Assembly (NCBI GenBank): GCA_037102815.1 | Contig: BTPP01000003.1 | Span: 2,790,001 to 2,854,000, forward strand | Direction: 5' to 3' | DNA length: 64,000 bases | Origin: Neurospora intermedia | Taxonomy: Eukaryota; Ascomycota; Sordariomycetes; Sordariales; Sordariaceae | Shown here: in pieces, positions 10,918 through 23,157 of the stretch | Layout: the number at the start of each line of letters is the position of its first letter | How positions within the stretch are numbered: position 1 is the first letter of the stretch | Translations under genes and position numbers: made by a program | Notes under the pieces: generated by a model | Databases searched by the model: none | The model's input: the letters and a program-made list of their open reading frames with translations, nothing else | What the model was told of the DNA's origin: nothing

Positions 10918-13563
10918 CCGCATTCCACCGTTCGCTGGTTCGCTGGTACATGGTATCACAGGACTTATCCAAGGGTCAAGGGAAGAAAAGAAAGGGGTCA
11001 GAAGGGGTCAAGTATTGAGTAGCATGGTGCCTTGTGCGGCCGATGATCTTTGCAGTCGTTGAGAGCGGGGACTGGCAGTTAAGACTGATTTTTTTCGAGA
11101 ACATCTCGATCTGACGGATCCCCTTTCTTTTTTTGTCAAGGCAGGGCTTTTTTTTCGTGGCTTTTTCTTTTCACCTTTTCGCTTTGTTTCGGTGGGAGTC
11201 TAGAGGCAGGTGCACAACACACTAGTTCCGGCCGTCCTCCCCTGCTGTCTTCGCAAGCCGTCCAAGCCATCCCCATACATAACTGGCTCTTTTTCTTGAC
11301 TATCCGGTTCGCCTCTAGCAGACAAAGGTTCACTGCCCCTCCATCATCGAGATCTGCATGGGGGGACGGAAAGCTAAGGGAGCGTCATCACACCTACCAC
11401 TTTCTGCCTGCCATGGGAAATTAATCTTGTTCGTTGAAGTACTTTGCATTCCTGAATGAACCTCCCTATACTATGGCGATGCCATCCCGAGTGAAGTTCA
11501 GGTTGAGTTACATGAACAGAAACCTACTCCATGAATTATAGATGGATAGCTGCAAGCTGCATTTTCATGTTTAAAATACAAAATCGGAATGTTACTGCAG
11601 GTCCCTGAAAGCCAAGTCGAGTTGGTCTCCCAAGCCCCACGGCATTCTGTGCCATTGAATGCTTTTTCTCGATCACACACCTCTTACATCCTTGACGAAT
11701 GACAAGGGGCGTGACTGTGCTTATAGCATTGGCTGGGTTGGGTTGCCGTCAGTCGTTATCGCGGCGGAAAGTCATCCACCTGGAAAGACCCTAGCGAGGG
11801 GCAAGAAGGGGTCAAACAGATTGCTCTTTCTTTGCTTTTTCTGCTCTTTTTCTTGTTGCGGATGATCCCGTCATCCTTCCCACAAAAGGTATTGGATGAG
11901 CAACCGAGACATCTTTCTTCCACTCTCTGCTCTGTCAGCGAAAAGTTCGGCGGCTCGGCGAAGCCAGGAAGGGAAGCTACTAGTGTAGTGTGTACACAAC
12001 ACCTCTGCAGGCAGGCATTCAAAAGATTATAGCGCGGTGAATGGCAAAGTGACCATAACATAACTTGGGTCCCCATGAATATTGTGGCTATACCACGCTA
12101 ACCCTTTAAACATCCCGGCAGAGATGTGCTTATACATTCATTGTACCTACTGCGTATGTATGCACAGCACACAAGCTTGCTGTATGGCCCGCCTAGGAAG
12201 AGGAGAAGAAGGAAAAGGAACAAAAAAAGACCTCTCCGTTTCGCATCAATGTACTGCATAGGGAAATATGGCTGGCACATGGTAATCTTACTTGACAAGC
12301 GATCTTTTGCTCGACCTGTCTGTCTCTGCTTGACGGTAAGAGGAAGGCATAAGATTCCTGTTAAACCACCTAGGTGGAGAATTGTTGCATCGAAAATACA
12401 GTAGAATTCCCTGAAACTGCATGTAATTCAGATACTATGGGCGATGGCCAAAAGTTATACACTAACTAGAAAAGAGAGCTGGCTTTTATTGGGAGACAGC
12501 GATTCGTGACCGCGCGCGCCTACGCATGCAGTTTGAGGCTATATTCCGGTGTATACCTCTATGTATACACTATAGTTTCTGGAGGATGCAAGTTACACGA
12601 GGATGCAGTTGCAGAGGTTTCTTCTGTAGCGAAGCGAGAGTTTTCGGTTCGGCAAGCACCATTTGCCAAGGACTTTTGAGTTGAGCGGCGTTATTGCGCT
12701 GGTCATCAGGATTCCCTTTGGATTTTATGCTGTGCACCACCAAGGGTGGGTGACGGGTAGGTGTTGACGACGACTGCCCAAGAGGCGCACACGGAAACAT
12801 ATGTAATCTCCATCTCAGCGACTGCGTTCGGTGAAAGAAGAGGAAGGACGCACCAATTCTGCTGAACTATGAAGCTGCAGTGGAAGGATTTGATTTGCAA
12901 GCAGCATAAGTACCTCTAGGATGAGTACTTCTTCAACACAACTGGCTAGGTGGTTCTCACGTCTGTCTTTCGGAGGAATACACGTTCACTCACTCAAACG
13001 CCCGGTTTTACCGATTGACGCTGATGGCATCATTGATATGCTGTAGCTTGAGACCAGATGGGGTTGCCGCCTTGGCTTTTGACCTTGGCTGCTTGGAAAG
13101 CGCTGTCATTCGATGGTGATCAAAGACTTCTTGTCTGTTTTGTTTCTGCATTAGACTGAGGTGAGAAACGCAACTCCGATATGATCCTCACCGTCGGATC
13201 AATAACAGTTGATTTCTACTAGTACCAGCTCCTGCAAGATCAGATTCCGCTTATCATGACAAACACCATGAGGGAAGCACCGTTTGTTCTCGAGATTTCC
13301 ATGCTCTCTGTCTTTTCCCATTACGGGTTTTGACAGATCGGCGGGCCCGATATTCCAGGCTCGGCTGAAGAAGGACCACTCCCAGAGAAGGGCTGATCTG
13401 CTGAATTAGATCAGGGCCGAAGATCTGCTGCCGTTGATCATCCAGGGAAATCGTATCGTGACTATCAGTCAATTTCGCAGTGTTTCTGATTAAAGCCATG
13501 ATGGGCGCAACAAGGCGTGGCGGTTCGTCATCGCTTGTGCTACTTCAGGCTGAGCTGGGCGCG

Positions 13564-13590
13564 GCTGCCTGAGCTGCCTGAGCTGCCTTT
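13564..13590 (+). repeat. Short tandem repeat, 9-bp unit GCTGCCTGA
   Basis: Two perfect copies (13564-13572 and 13573-13581) followed by a third copy with the last two bases changed. Confidence 0.8.
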
Positions 13591-14171
13591 CATCTCGAGG
13601 AGTTGATATCGGCCGGAGGCGTTGCTGGGCGATAGGAAAGGACCCTCAGGTAATCTTGCGTCGATACCTTTCCTTTGATGATCAGGATGATGATGAGGAG
13701 GAACGTGTAAATGTATGTGTGTGCTGATGCTGGTATTGTCCTTGTCTAGGAATGCAGCCTTGTTTCCGTGCGAGCACATATAGTGAACACTTGATATCAG
13801 GATTGTTCCGAGGATAGGATGGGAACTTGATTGCACCGAGGTAACCGTCAAGCCAGTTCCGCCTGACACTTCCGGCTTCCCGTCTCCTTGAGTTCACAAA
13901 ACCGGGAATCCGAACATTCCACTCCGTTTCCAGGGACCAGCCGTGTAACGTGCAGATGAGATGTTCCCCGACATGTACCTCTCGAAATCTGGTGCAGGTC
14001 CCCAGTGTAGTGCATACCTCTACCTAGGAATCACGGAGTGCAGGGCACTTACAACATATCACATCCCCAGCGAGATTGCTGATGGTGAGCAGTTGAAGCA
14101 ACCGAGAAGGCAGTCAGGCATCATCACTGTAGATACTTTACCAAGTATGTAGGTAGGCAGTGTACGTAGAG

Positions 14172-14187
14172 GCACCTCTAGAGGTGC
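14172..14187. repeat. Perfect 16-bp palindrome GCACCTCTAGAGGTGC
   Basis: The sequence equals its own reverse complement with no spacer. Such a site could bind a dimeric regulator. No gene lies close by, so this is only a structural observation. Confidence 0.7.
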
Positions 14188-17100
14188 TGACAGGCATCCG
14201 TTCGGCAATGGCTGGAATCCCTCTACCGGTGAAAATTTGACATTGTAGCGTCTTGCATGTTGAAGCCAATCGGCGGTTCCCATTTTCCTGCGGAAGACGT
14301 TCTAGGCTTGCAAGGACCTCGGAGGCTCCAGCCCTGATAGCACTCACTAGCAGTGTAGACAGAATACTTAGCTGACATGCTACATCATCAAGTCCTCCGA
14401 GTGTTCTGCGGGGCGCGCTAAAATGTCAGATTTTCACCGTCGAAGGGATGGGTAAGGTGCAGCCGCCGGAGAGGCTGCTCCGGCGCCGTCCCTGGGGTTC
14501 CATTGTCTAGGGTAGGTAGTGCCCACCACCCCTTGTAGGGCCCCTCAGGGCAACAAGGAAACAATCAGGCCCTACGGTTGCGAGCAAAACTTGAAGTTTT
14601 ACCTCCCTGTCAGGCACCACCTCCTGGACCCTGTCAGGTACCGGGCACGAACCGGTACGAGCATGGAAAGCTTCGCAGCTTTGTATGGCCACTCGAGTGC
14701 CAAAGATCGTCTGCGACGGAACCATCGGGTTCAACTTACCCACAACACCATAATACCTAGCTAGTGTACATATGTGTGATGGAACCCGGGGATCTTCCAC
14801 AGCTGAGGGCAGTAGGGATGTACATTGTGCAGATGTGTGTAATGTATACATCAAAGATAGGTACTCCCTACAATCCAATCGTATATATCACATCAATGAC
14901 TGACTATCAGGTGCTGCTCGTTTGCGTGTGTCGTTCACTGTACGGTTGTGATCTCACGATCTCTTTGCGGTATGAGCCCACTGGGTAGAAAGACCATTTG
15001 TACGCTAAACTCGAAAGACGCACCAACGGCCAACGGTCGAACGGCAAGCACGATGTGCGCTGGTCGCCCGTGCTGTTAAGCTTCTACACTACTACTAAAT
15101 GAGATCCGCATGAGGCATTCAGGGTCCTGTCGTCGTGTTGGCGTCAGGGTCTAGAGTCTTTGACAGCCGATGTCGACGGCGCCGATGGGTGGGCGCATAT
15201 CTACGTAGAGGTATGTGTATCAATACCTCGGTGATTCAAATGTGATGTAGGGTTAGCAGTGCTGTTCCAATCTATCGTTTTTTCCTTTCTCGCGGAAACA
15301 AAATTGCCAATGTGCCTGATAGACGCCATTGATACACACAGTACGTGAGACTCGGATTTCAGATCAACATTTGTTTGAAAGCCACTTTGACAGGTTGTAT
15401 ACTATGTACGCACGGTAGATCTCGATATTCCAACAAAAGGCGCGTTTTTCATTCCGGATCGGGATGGCCTCGGATTCCTTGGTCCCTTCCACCTGTCTAC
15501 CCGAGGCTGTTGGCCGAGCTGGCGCGGTAGGCTGGCATCAGAGGGTCGATCGGGATGAGGGTGTTGTGTCGGCCCGGTGCTATCGTCGTAGGTGGGAAGG
15601 AAGACATGGGGCCGGGCAACGTAACATGTATGCCATTTTTGTCTCTTGATGTATAGAGCGAAGTAGGCGGGCACATCCTGATACCGCATCTACGTGGTCG
15701 TTATGAAAGCAAAGTCTAGACTACGGCACATAAAGCGATTCGACTGTTGTTCAAAGGGTACGGAATGCGAGCGTTCTTTGGGTCCCTTTGGCGTGTATAC
15801 GGTTTCAAGTTTCCTTGGAACAAACTGGGGCATCGCACATGACGGAAATGACGAAAGGCTCTAGGAATCGGATCCAGGGTCTTCCATCGAAGTTTGACAC
15901 GGTCGGCTGTCAGAGTGATTGAAGGATGAACGCTACCATTATGACGACAGATCGAGATTTTGGGCCTAGATCGAGACCTTTTGCATCGAGACCCTGATTG
16001 ACCGGGTCCTGCCAAGCGTGCTAAGCGGGCCAAGTGGGCGAAATGCGGGAAGCCCCACTTGGCCTGCGAACCGTCGGGGGCCGTGGCAGTTGTGGCATGA
16101 CATACTATGTAGATGTGAACAATAGTCCGGACACGATTATACCAAATCAGACCCAGTGAGTGTCCGGACTTTTTTTTTTACTTCACACTAGCACTTCTCT
16201 TTTTCAGTACAGGTCAAACCTTTTTCACCAGAGCACCGCATGCAGTCATTCCCGACACACTTGGTTGGATCTGGCTATTGGAGGGGCAGGCACACACGGC
16301 ACACAATGGGCACCACAGGGCAGTTACTATCACGCAAGCACTCTCACTAAAGTAATAACAAGGAACCTCGGAGGAAAGACGAGGAGCTCAGAGGAGATAC
16401 CACCGCTGTCACCGAGAAGTTACGGGACAACACACTGAATTTGAAAGTAGTAAATGGTTCAAATACATCAATCAGCTGGAGACCGCACCGGAATTTTTAT
16501 ATACATGGTTTTCTAGAATGATAAACCACCTCATCCATTCAGGCCCCTCGGCTCTAGCACAAGTGCGTGTCCTGCATAGTATGTATCGCGTGTATGTAGG
16601 TTATGCTTGTGCTTGTGCCCGGGCTTTTCGGGGTTGCGATCCCTTGAACCCTTCCCCTCGCCTAAAAACGGAAGTCAAAGAGACGTGGCGGCTGTAGTGG
16701 AAGGCGCCGTGAAAGGGAGGGTCACGAAGGGAGAAAAAAAAAAAAAAAGGACTGTACTGAAGTGACTCGATTGCATTCCCGTAAGGCAGCCCCTGTCTGT
16801 AAGTAGTATACTTGCACAGTACAAAGGATTAGTCCTCTCACCCTCATCATGATCGCTATATCGCGTCGCTTCCGTGTAATTGGGACCTTTCTTTAATAGA
16901 CAAGCGGAGAATTGGACCCCTGACACAACCCCTCACATACGGCCGGAGCTTTTGTCCCTAAACTTTGGTGTTATTGCCTGACTATATCCAGTTTTTGGTA
17001 ACGGGCCATCATGAACTGATATCTAACTCTCATCAGTCGAGTTTGAGTGTAAATATGGTTGAAGTTTGTACCTGAGATTTTGATTTCACGTCTACCTATC

Positions 17101-19257
17101 TTGATCCATTGAGTCAGAAAAAAAAATGTCAGAGCACCTTCATGTAATTAGCTATTGGACTAAAATTCTCCCTAGTGCTACAAAGTAGAGCGGTATTAAG
17201 ATAGGTCCATGTTGTTTTCGAGACTAGTCAAAGCACTAGTAGATACGACCGTTTCTTACCAGGACTTGGGGATTTCAAATGCGGAGAATATGTACAGTGG
17301 GGTGGGGACAAACATTTTGATGCGCGTGGACAGGGAAGGAACGACAGACGACGGCGGACTGTGCTTTTGATCTTTGCACTCAGAAGAGGGGAAATGAAGA
17401 CGACAACAACAATGGGTATGTACTTGTACTATGTGGCCGCTATAATGATGACGTTTACCACCCAAATCTTCAGCCTTCCGCGGAGCGTTTTCAGCCGCGC
17501 GTATAATGTCTGTACAAACTAATGGAGCTATAGCCAGCGTAGTAGTTATACCACTTCCTGCCGGAGCACAACTCCTCTTCAGACACTTCTACGGGGCAAC
17601 GTTAACTGCAGTGCATCTTCAACTCAAGGAAGCCGGATGGTCCGAGTCGGATCGAATGATAGACCCTTGGCCGTTCGTAAGGGATGTAAGTGTACCTGAC
17701 TCCCTGTCTCTAGCCGTTGCGCCCGATTGTTGTTGTTGATGTCTCGTGGATAGTCTTGTCTCTCGTTCCTGGTTTCTACACGCCATGAATCAATGACAAC
17801 AAATTCCTTCTTTAAGAGATCTGCGGCGGCCGTAATTTGACTACTTGTACATAACGAGCTATTAAAGTTGGTCTGCACATCAGCCAAGGTCCCTTGAGGT
17901 GTGGATAGCTTGTCGCAGGCGGCTACACGTGTAAATACCAATGTATCGCCAGCTCGCTACTTGAGTAAGATTCGGAAAATATTCTACCCAATTCTACGAT
18001 AGTAGTGTATATGAGCGTAGGCATACTGTGCTTTGTGGACTACAGGTACCGTGCCGATTACGAAGCTATCGTGTGGACAGGCCATACTATACAGATTGCC
18101 AAGAACCTAAGGGCAATTCGCTCACTGTGTGCGGAGACGTTGCTGAGGCTCCGATGGCGTCCATTTCGGACAGGAACCAACGCATCTCTATTCTTTCCAC
18201 ATGAGGCGCAGGGTTCAGGAACCTCGATCGGTAACTTTCCGATTATTGGCTTGTCCATCGGCACTGCATTCAAAATTCGTCCCCTCAACTGGGGTAGCTC
18301 TGGGCCGCCCATGGCGATTTCTGGTACGACGAAGACCGACAGCCAGGAATTGATGAGAAGCTAAAGAAGTGGACGAGCAGATGGGCCAGTCGCGGTCCCT
18401 ATTGCCCCGTAGCGTCGTCTTTGCTGTCTCCTGCCATGTTGGCTCATGGCGGGTGGATTGGAATATCGAGATTATCGACAATTTTTGCACAACCGTGACA
18501 ACCAACGCCGCGCCATCCCGGGGCTGTCAGTGCCACGTTACCAAATCGCTCGATCTCAAGCATCCATGAATCCATCCGTCTTCCAAGCTTTTTGCTTTGC
18601 TGTGCTCCTCGTGATTTTCCCCTTGTGCCTATCTGTCTCAGCACCAACAGCCACTTTTCCATCCCTTTTGTTGTGCATCATGGCGATTTTCCCTGCCGAT
18701 GGCCAACAACAAGGGATCACGAGTCAAAATTCCAAGGATACTGCCTCCAAACTCAGGGGTAAACGGGTTCAGAAGCTTGATGCGGCTATGTAAGTCTGGT
18801 ATGTAGGTCCTGGGCAGGCCAGTGACTTTATGAGGTCTTGCGAGACACAGACAGGCACACCGGCGGGAACATATGGCTGGCAGCTCCGAATCCTGGGTTT
18901 GACTGCGATTTATCCTGCCTCTATCCGTCTGTCATTGTGTATATTCACCTACCTGTGCGATTTCTGGATCTGAGGGCAGGTAACCAAACATCTTGTTTTC
19001 CGAGCAACGGAACCCTGCATTGATAACATGTGTGGCCTGCCTCCTCCAGTACAGTATCAGGGGTCCTACGAGTGCTGTGCAGGAGCTTGATAGCCACGCC
19101 GAGGTAGCAGATGAAGCTTCCCAATCCCACTATCACCAGAAGGTGTCAGCATGGAAAAGACGGAAATTGCCGATGCCGTTAAGATACCGTATTGTTAAGC
19201 GTGTCCGCTTCTGGCCTGTTATGAGAAACAAAGCTGGGGTCCTTGCGCTGCCGCCGC

Positions 19258-19265
19258 TGACGTCA
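19258..19265. promoter_or_regulatory. CRE/ATF-like site TGACGTCA
   Basis: Perfect palindromic octamer matching the consensus for ATF/CREB-type bZIP proteins. It sits about 3 kb upstream of the C2H2 gene start, so whether it works is unknown. One such octamer is expected by chance roughly every 65 kb. Confidence 0.2.
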
Positions 19266-19905
19266 TCCTATTTCTTCTCTTAAATTTTTTTCTTCCTCAA
19301 ATATTGGCCTTTTTGCGCGAGCTGTACAATGGTCGGTTGTTGCCGTGGGATGGGGAGCAGAGGGGACGGAGCGCGACACGCTAGCTGCATGTCTCTCTGA
19401 GCCCCAAGTCGTCTTTGACAGCCAGCAAGGTCTGGGATACCCTTGGCGAATTCGATAGGGGCTCTAAACTATCAAGGAGGTGACTTGTAGTGGGAAAGTG
19501 TACCAGAAGGCCCGGGCCCGGTGGGAACTGCACTATGCTCAATGGGAATTCCCTCCGAAATTCCAAGCTGCCGCCGCCTAGTTTGGCTTGGAAGCTATCC
19601 CTGTACGGAGGAAGCATCTATTGGCACCCAAACAAGGTGTTGTTGAGGAGATGCTGACTCGGTTTGGAAATGTCCATGATGATCGCCCACCACCCTGTTA
19701 GCCATGGCCGTCTAGGCGGTGCCATATTAGCTGCGATGTCGAAGGGTTTGGGAAGAACGGGGTGGAAGGATAGATGGGGGAGAGGATCCAGATTTCAGCA
19801 AAGAGACGGGAGATATCGATTCACATCTCTGGTTTCCTGGCGATACCCAAAGCCGCAAGCCAGCAGCCAATCAATCGGCATCCTGGGGGGGAATCATACT
19901 ACCTT

Positions 19906-19928
19906 CCCCGGGCCCCGGGCCCCGGGCC
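19906..19928. repeat. Palindromic GGGCCCC tandem tract
   Basis: Three overlapping CCCCGGG/GGGCCCC units in 23 bases of pure G and C inside ordinary-composition DNA. It is self-complementary and could fold or resist polymerase. Confidence 0.7.
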
Positions 19929-21678
19929 TCCGTGCGTGCGTGTGTCTGCTGCCAGCCCGTTGTCTCCTTGTACACTAGCAGACTGCATAATACTGAATGC
20001 TACAGGCGGGTGGCCTTGCGTGGTCTCGATGTACCTGATCTGCTCCTCCCCTAGACGCTCCCCACGATGATGTGCAAATCAAGGAAGCCACACCCATCCG
20101 TGTCTCCGGCGCTGATCCAGCTAGCAATGTAGTTTACAAAGTACCGGTGCTAGTGCCGAAAAAGGGATTTTCCTTAGTAGCAGAGCTGTTGCAACTTACC
20201 CAAATAGAGCTCTTTCAGTTTTTTTTTATCTTGTTTATTTTCTTATTTTTTTTTTTTTTTCATCCCTTTGATCCCTTTGATTACATCCTCAACAAGCATC
20301 CAACCCCAAGTTCCGTATCCCATCCACATCGGACGGCCTCTTCAACACCAACCCAAGGACCCTTATAAGCGGGCGGAACACACGTATTATCCGGGATATA
20401 TGGTAATACCTGGCTGGTATCCATATGGCGCTGCCATGGGAAAGAGGACGAAGACAGCGCCCACAGGGCCCTCGCGCCTAAACGATTGTCGCACCGGAGA
20501 GGACAAACGGTCGGTCGTGGGGAAGATGTAGCAAGAATTTCGTCATCGTTCCCAGTTCGTATATCCTGGGGCAACCCATAATTTTGCAGCTAGCTGGATT
20601 GGTCTCTAGGGCGACGCATGCCGCCGGGATGTCAGCCAAGCAGGGGTTGAGAGGATTGGATGAGTAGGCGTGAGCGGGGTGTGCAGGCTTAAGTTTTTGC
20701 AAAGGTTGGCTGTTGTCAAAAACGGGAATATAAGCGTAATGATTATGTTACGGCAACTGTGACAGAACATCAATTAGCCTGCGGGAAGACCCTCTCTTGT
20801 AGGGTACCTGGAGTCGACATGATTATTTGCACAACAGAGACACCGTTCCTTTTTCTCTGCATATTTTCAAACGCGGCCTGAGTGTGATGTCTGAATTCGC
20901 ACAAAGGCCTGCAAAACCGTGCTGCTGCGTGCCATTCGAACATGCTGCCCGTACTACAACCAGTTTGGACTTTTGCCGTATGTTTGCAGTCCCTTCGTGT
21001 CGGGGAGTCATGCAACGAATACACTACTTACTAGCGTTGGTTCTTTTTTTTTGGTTTTTTTTTTTTCGTCCAGGTCATCGCTCGTGTCGCAAGCCAAGGT
21101 GCTGCTGGGAAAGTGAGTGGAGAGACAAGACGATGCTGGTGATGGTCGATGCGACTAACGATGGGCGCGGCGATGCGATGCCTGGACGGGGCGATGGCCG
21201 GACAGTGCCAACATTATTCCATAAACGGTGAGCTGGCGGGATACGCCCTTATACTGTGCTGCCCTCAGCACTGCGCAGCGCTGGAGGGAGACGGGAGGTA
21301 CGTACCTGAGCGGTACCTACGGGAATACCTGACAGATTACGGTCTCAGGAACACGCTGGAAGGTACCGTAGGGAGTAGCTGCCCGGTTCGCAGGGATCTT
21401 CACGCCTGGCGGCTGCTCAACCTGCAGCCCCTCGCTGCGCTCGCTGGCCGTCCGCAACAATGGCACAATCTAGGAAACACACCCCTGCGCGATGGACGCC
21501 AAGTGGGTTCCCAGGATGCAAGACGGATTGAGAATGGGGTTTGAGCGCGCCCGGTCACTTTCCCATGTCGGATGTCCGCCAGCCCGCCTGAGCGACGCAC
21601 CAGCGACCGACCGAGAGCTCATCGTGCCTCCCTTTATTAACACCGGCTGTCCCGTGCCTTCCGTGCCCTCCTTCACTT

Positions 21679-22293
21679 CATAAAAAAGGGTTCATTATCC
21701 AGCCTATCCTCCTCTTCGTTCCTGCCTTCATCTTCCGCTCGCTACTCCATCCAAGAAGCATTCATCCTCACCGTCCGTCTCATCCGTCCACAGGACCGCC
21801 GACTTCTTCGCCCACCCATCTTAGGAGTATACATACAGTTACCACATCCAGTCAACAACAAACGACAAAGACAGATACAGATATCGGTCCTACCTTTACC
21901 GACCCATTGCATTCACCACACATCACCCAGGATACAATCGGTGGTTAGAGCTTTGAGCTTTTTTTTTCCGACATTCGGCAACCGACAGCGAAAAGTTTTC
22001 AGCGCGGGCCATTTTACCTAAGCGTCTAGCTACATCGCACCGCCTTTTCTGAGAGCCTCACGGAAGCAAACCAACGACGGTCCAAACTTGCTTCGGAAGT
22101 TGTGTGCTGCGCCTGTTCTCAGCCAGAGTAACTTTTTCTCATCAGCTTGTAACTTTTTGGTCTTCTGCAATCCATTCGGTTCTTTTCCGCCGACGTCGAT
22201 CCTCCGCCTTCCGCCGAGTCCACAATTATTGGACCGTTTCCGCCCCATCTTTATCCGTCATCCGGCCTCGCTTTGCGCGCTACCGCTACCATC
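21679..22293 (+). promoter_or_regulatory. Likely core promoter and long leader of the C2H2 gene
   Basis: A TATA-like word (CATAAAAAAG, 21679-21688) is followed by a strongly pyrimidine-rich stretch (about 21690-21800), then by an A/C-rich leader. This is the usual order in filamentous fungi. If transcription starts near 21720 the leader would be about 0.55 kb. No experimental evidence is visible. Confidence 0.35.
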
Positions 22294-23157
22294 ATGTTCG
22301 CCAGGGACGCCAATGGACACACTGTCCAGCTCCTCAACGATGATGAGCCTCAAAAAGCTCCCCAGGTCCAGTATCAGCCCATGCCTTACCGCGCGCCATC
22401 CAGCTTTGGACAACCCTACCACCCCGCCTTGACCAGGAGTATCTCGTCGTCACCAAACACTCCAGAGCTGCTTCGATCCGACTCCTATGACTCTCAAATG
22501 AGCAACGAGCCCATTTCTCCCATGACTCCCATCTATGACTATAGCCGGGGTTACCCTATCGATACTCGGCCCTACGAGGACTACTCCGACGCTCACAGCT
22601 ACATTGGTGCGAAGAGGCCGCGCACCATGAGCGACAGCAGGTCCATGTCTTATGAGGATGACGCTGCCAGCCCGGCAGCCACCGAAAGGGCCGGCAAGCG
22701 CTATCCGTGCAGGTATCGAGACAGCCATGGTTGTGAGAAGACCTTCACTACATCCGGCCATGCTTCGAGGCATTCCAAGATTCACACTGCCGAAAAGGCT
22801 GTCCCCTGCTCGTTTCAAGGCTGCACCAAGAAGTTCACACGGGCCGACAACATGAAGCAGCATCTGGAAACACACTACAAGGACAAGTCGCGCTCATCTA
22901 CCCGGCCATCTCTAGCTGGAGAGCGCAAGCCTTCTTCCTCAGGAAAGTCCTCCCGATCCAAGTCAACAACATCAGTAACAACCGTCGCCGCTGCCGCTAG
23001 CCCGGTCACACTACCACTCACACCTGGGGTTGGGAGTGCCTGGGACATGCGTGGACTTAACCTTCCTCTTCTGAGCCCCTCGGTCGCCGTGCCAACGCCG
23101 AGTAGCGGGCTAGACGCTCTAGCTATGGCAGTCGCCTGCCAAGAAGGGTCTTCTTAG
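22294..23157 (+). CDS. C2H2 zinc finger transcription factor, NRG1/CSP-1 type
   Basis: Single exon, 287 residues, starting at the ATG in ACCATCATG (22294). Two adjacent C2H2 fingers lie at about residues 139-192. Finger 1 has C-x7-C-x12-H-x3-H with FTTSGHASRHSKIH, the linker is TAEKAV, and finger 2 has C-x4-C-x12-H-x3-H with KKFTRADNMKQHLETH. This pair matches the NRG1 group of glucose-responsive repressors and Neurospora CSP-1 (a clock- and light-controlled repressor that works with RCO-1/RCM-1). The first 130 residues are Pro/Ser/Tyr-rich and disordered, and the region after the fingers is Ser/Thr/Lys-rich. The large gene-free region upstream and the long leader fit a highly regulated gene. 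Family confidence is high; orthology to csp-1 is likely but unproven. Confidence 0.88.
   Translation: MFARDANGHTVQLLNDDEPQKAPQVQYQPMPYRAPSSFGQPYHPALTRSISSSPNTPELLRSDSYDSQMSNEPISPMTPIYDYSRGYPIDTRPYEDYSDAHSYIGAKRPRTMSDSRSMSYEDDAASPAATERAGKRYPCRYRDSHGCEKTFTTSGHASRHSKIHTAEKAVPCSFQGCTKKFTRADNMKQHLETHYKDKSRSSTRPSLAGERKPSSSGKSSRSKSTTSVTTVAAAASPVTLPLTPGVGSAWDMRGLNLPLLSPSVAVPTPSSGLDALAMAVACQEGSS

Larger units (their letters stand above)
9513..22293. other. 12.8-kb region with no supportable gene, upstream of the C2H2 gene
   Basis: No frame here has family motifs, and none pairs with another through good splice sites into a plausible protein; most are under 100 codons. Visible content is a purine-rich strand (10439-10610), a GT microsatellite (10892-10917), a 9-bp tandem repeat (13564-13590), a 16-bp palindrome (14172-14187), a CRE-like octamer TGACGTCA (19258-19265), a GGGCCCC tandem (19906-19928), several poly-A/T runs (16735-16748, 20219-20260, 21045-21066) and many TACCTA/TAGGTA words. 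Long noncoding transcripts or long upstream regulatory DNA cannot be excluded. Confidence 0.5.

Noticed and set aside
22273-22293. Upstream extension of the C2H2 protein by seven residues
   Set aside because: It would need a TTG start; the ATG at 22294 has a good context.
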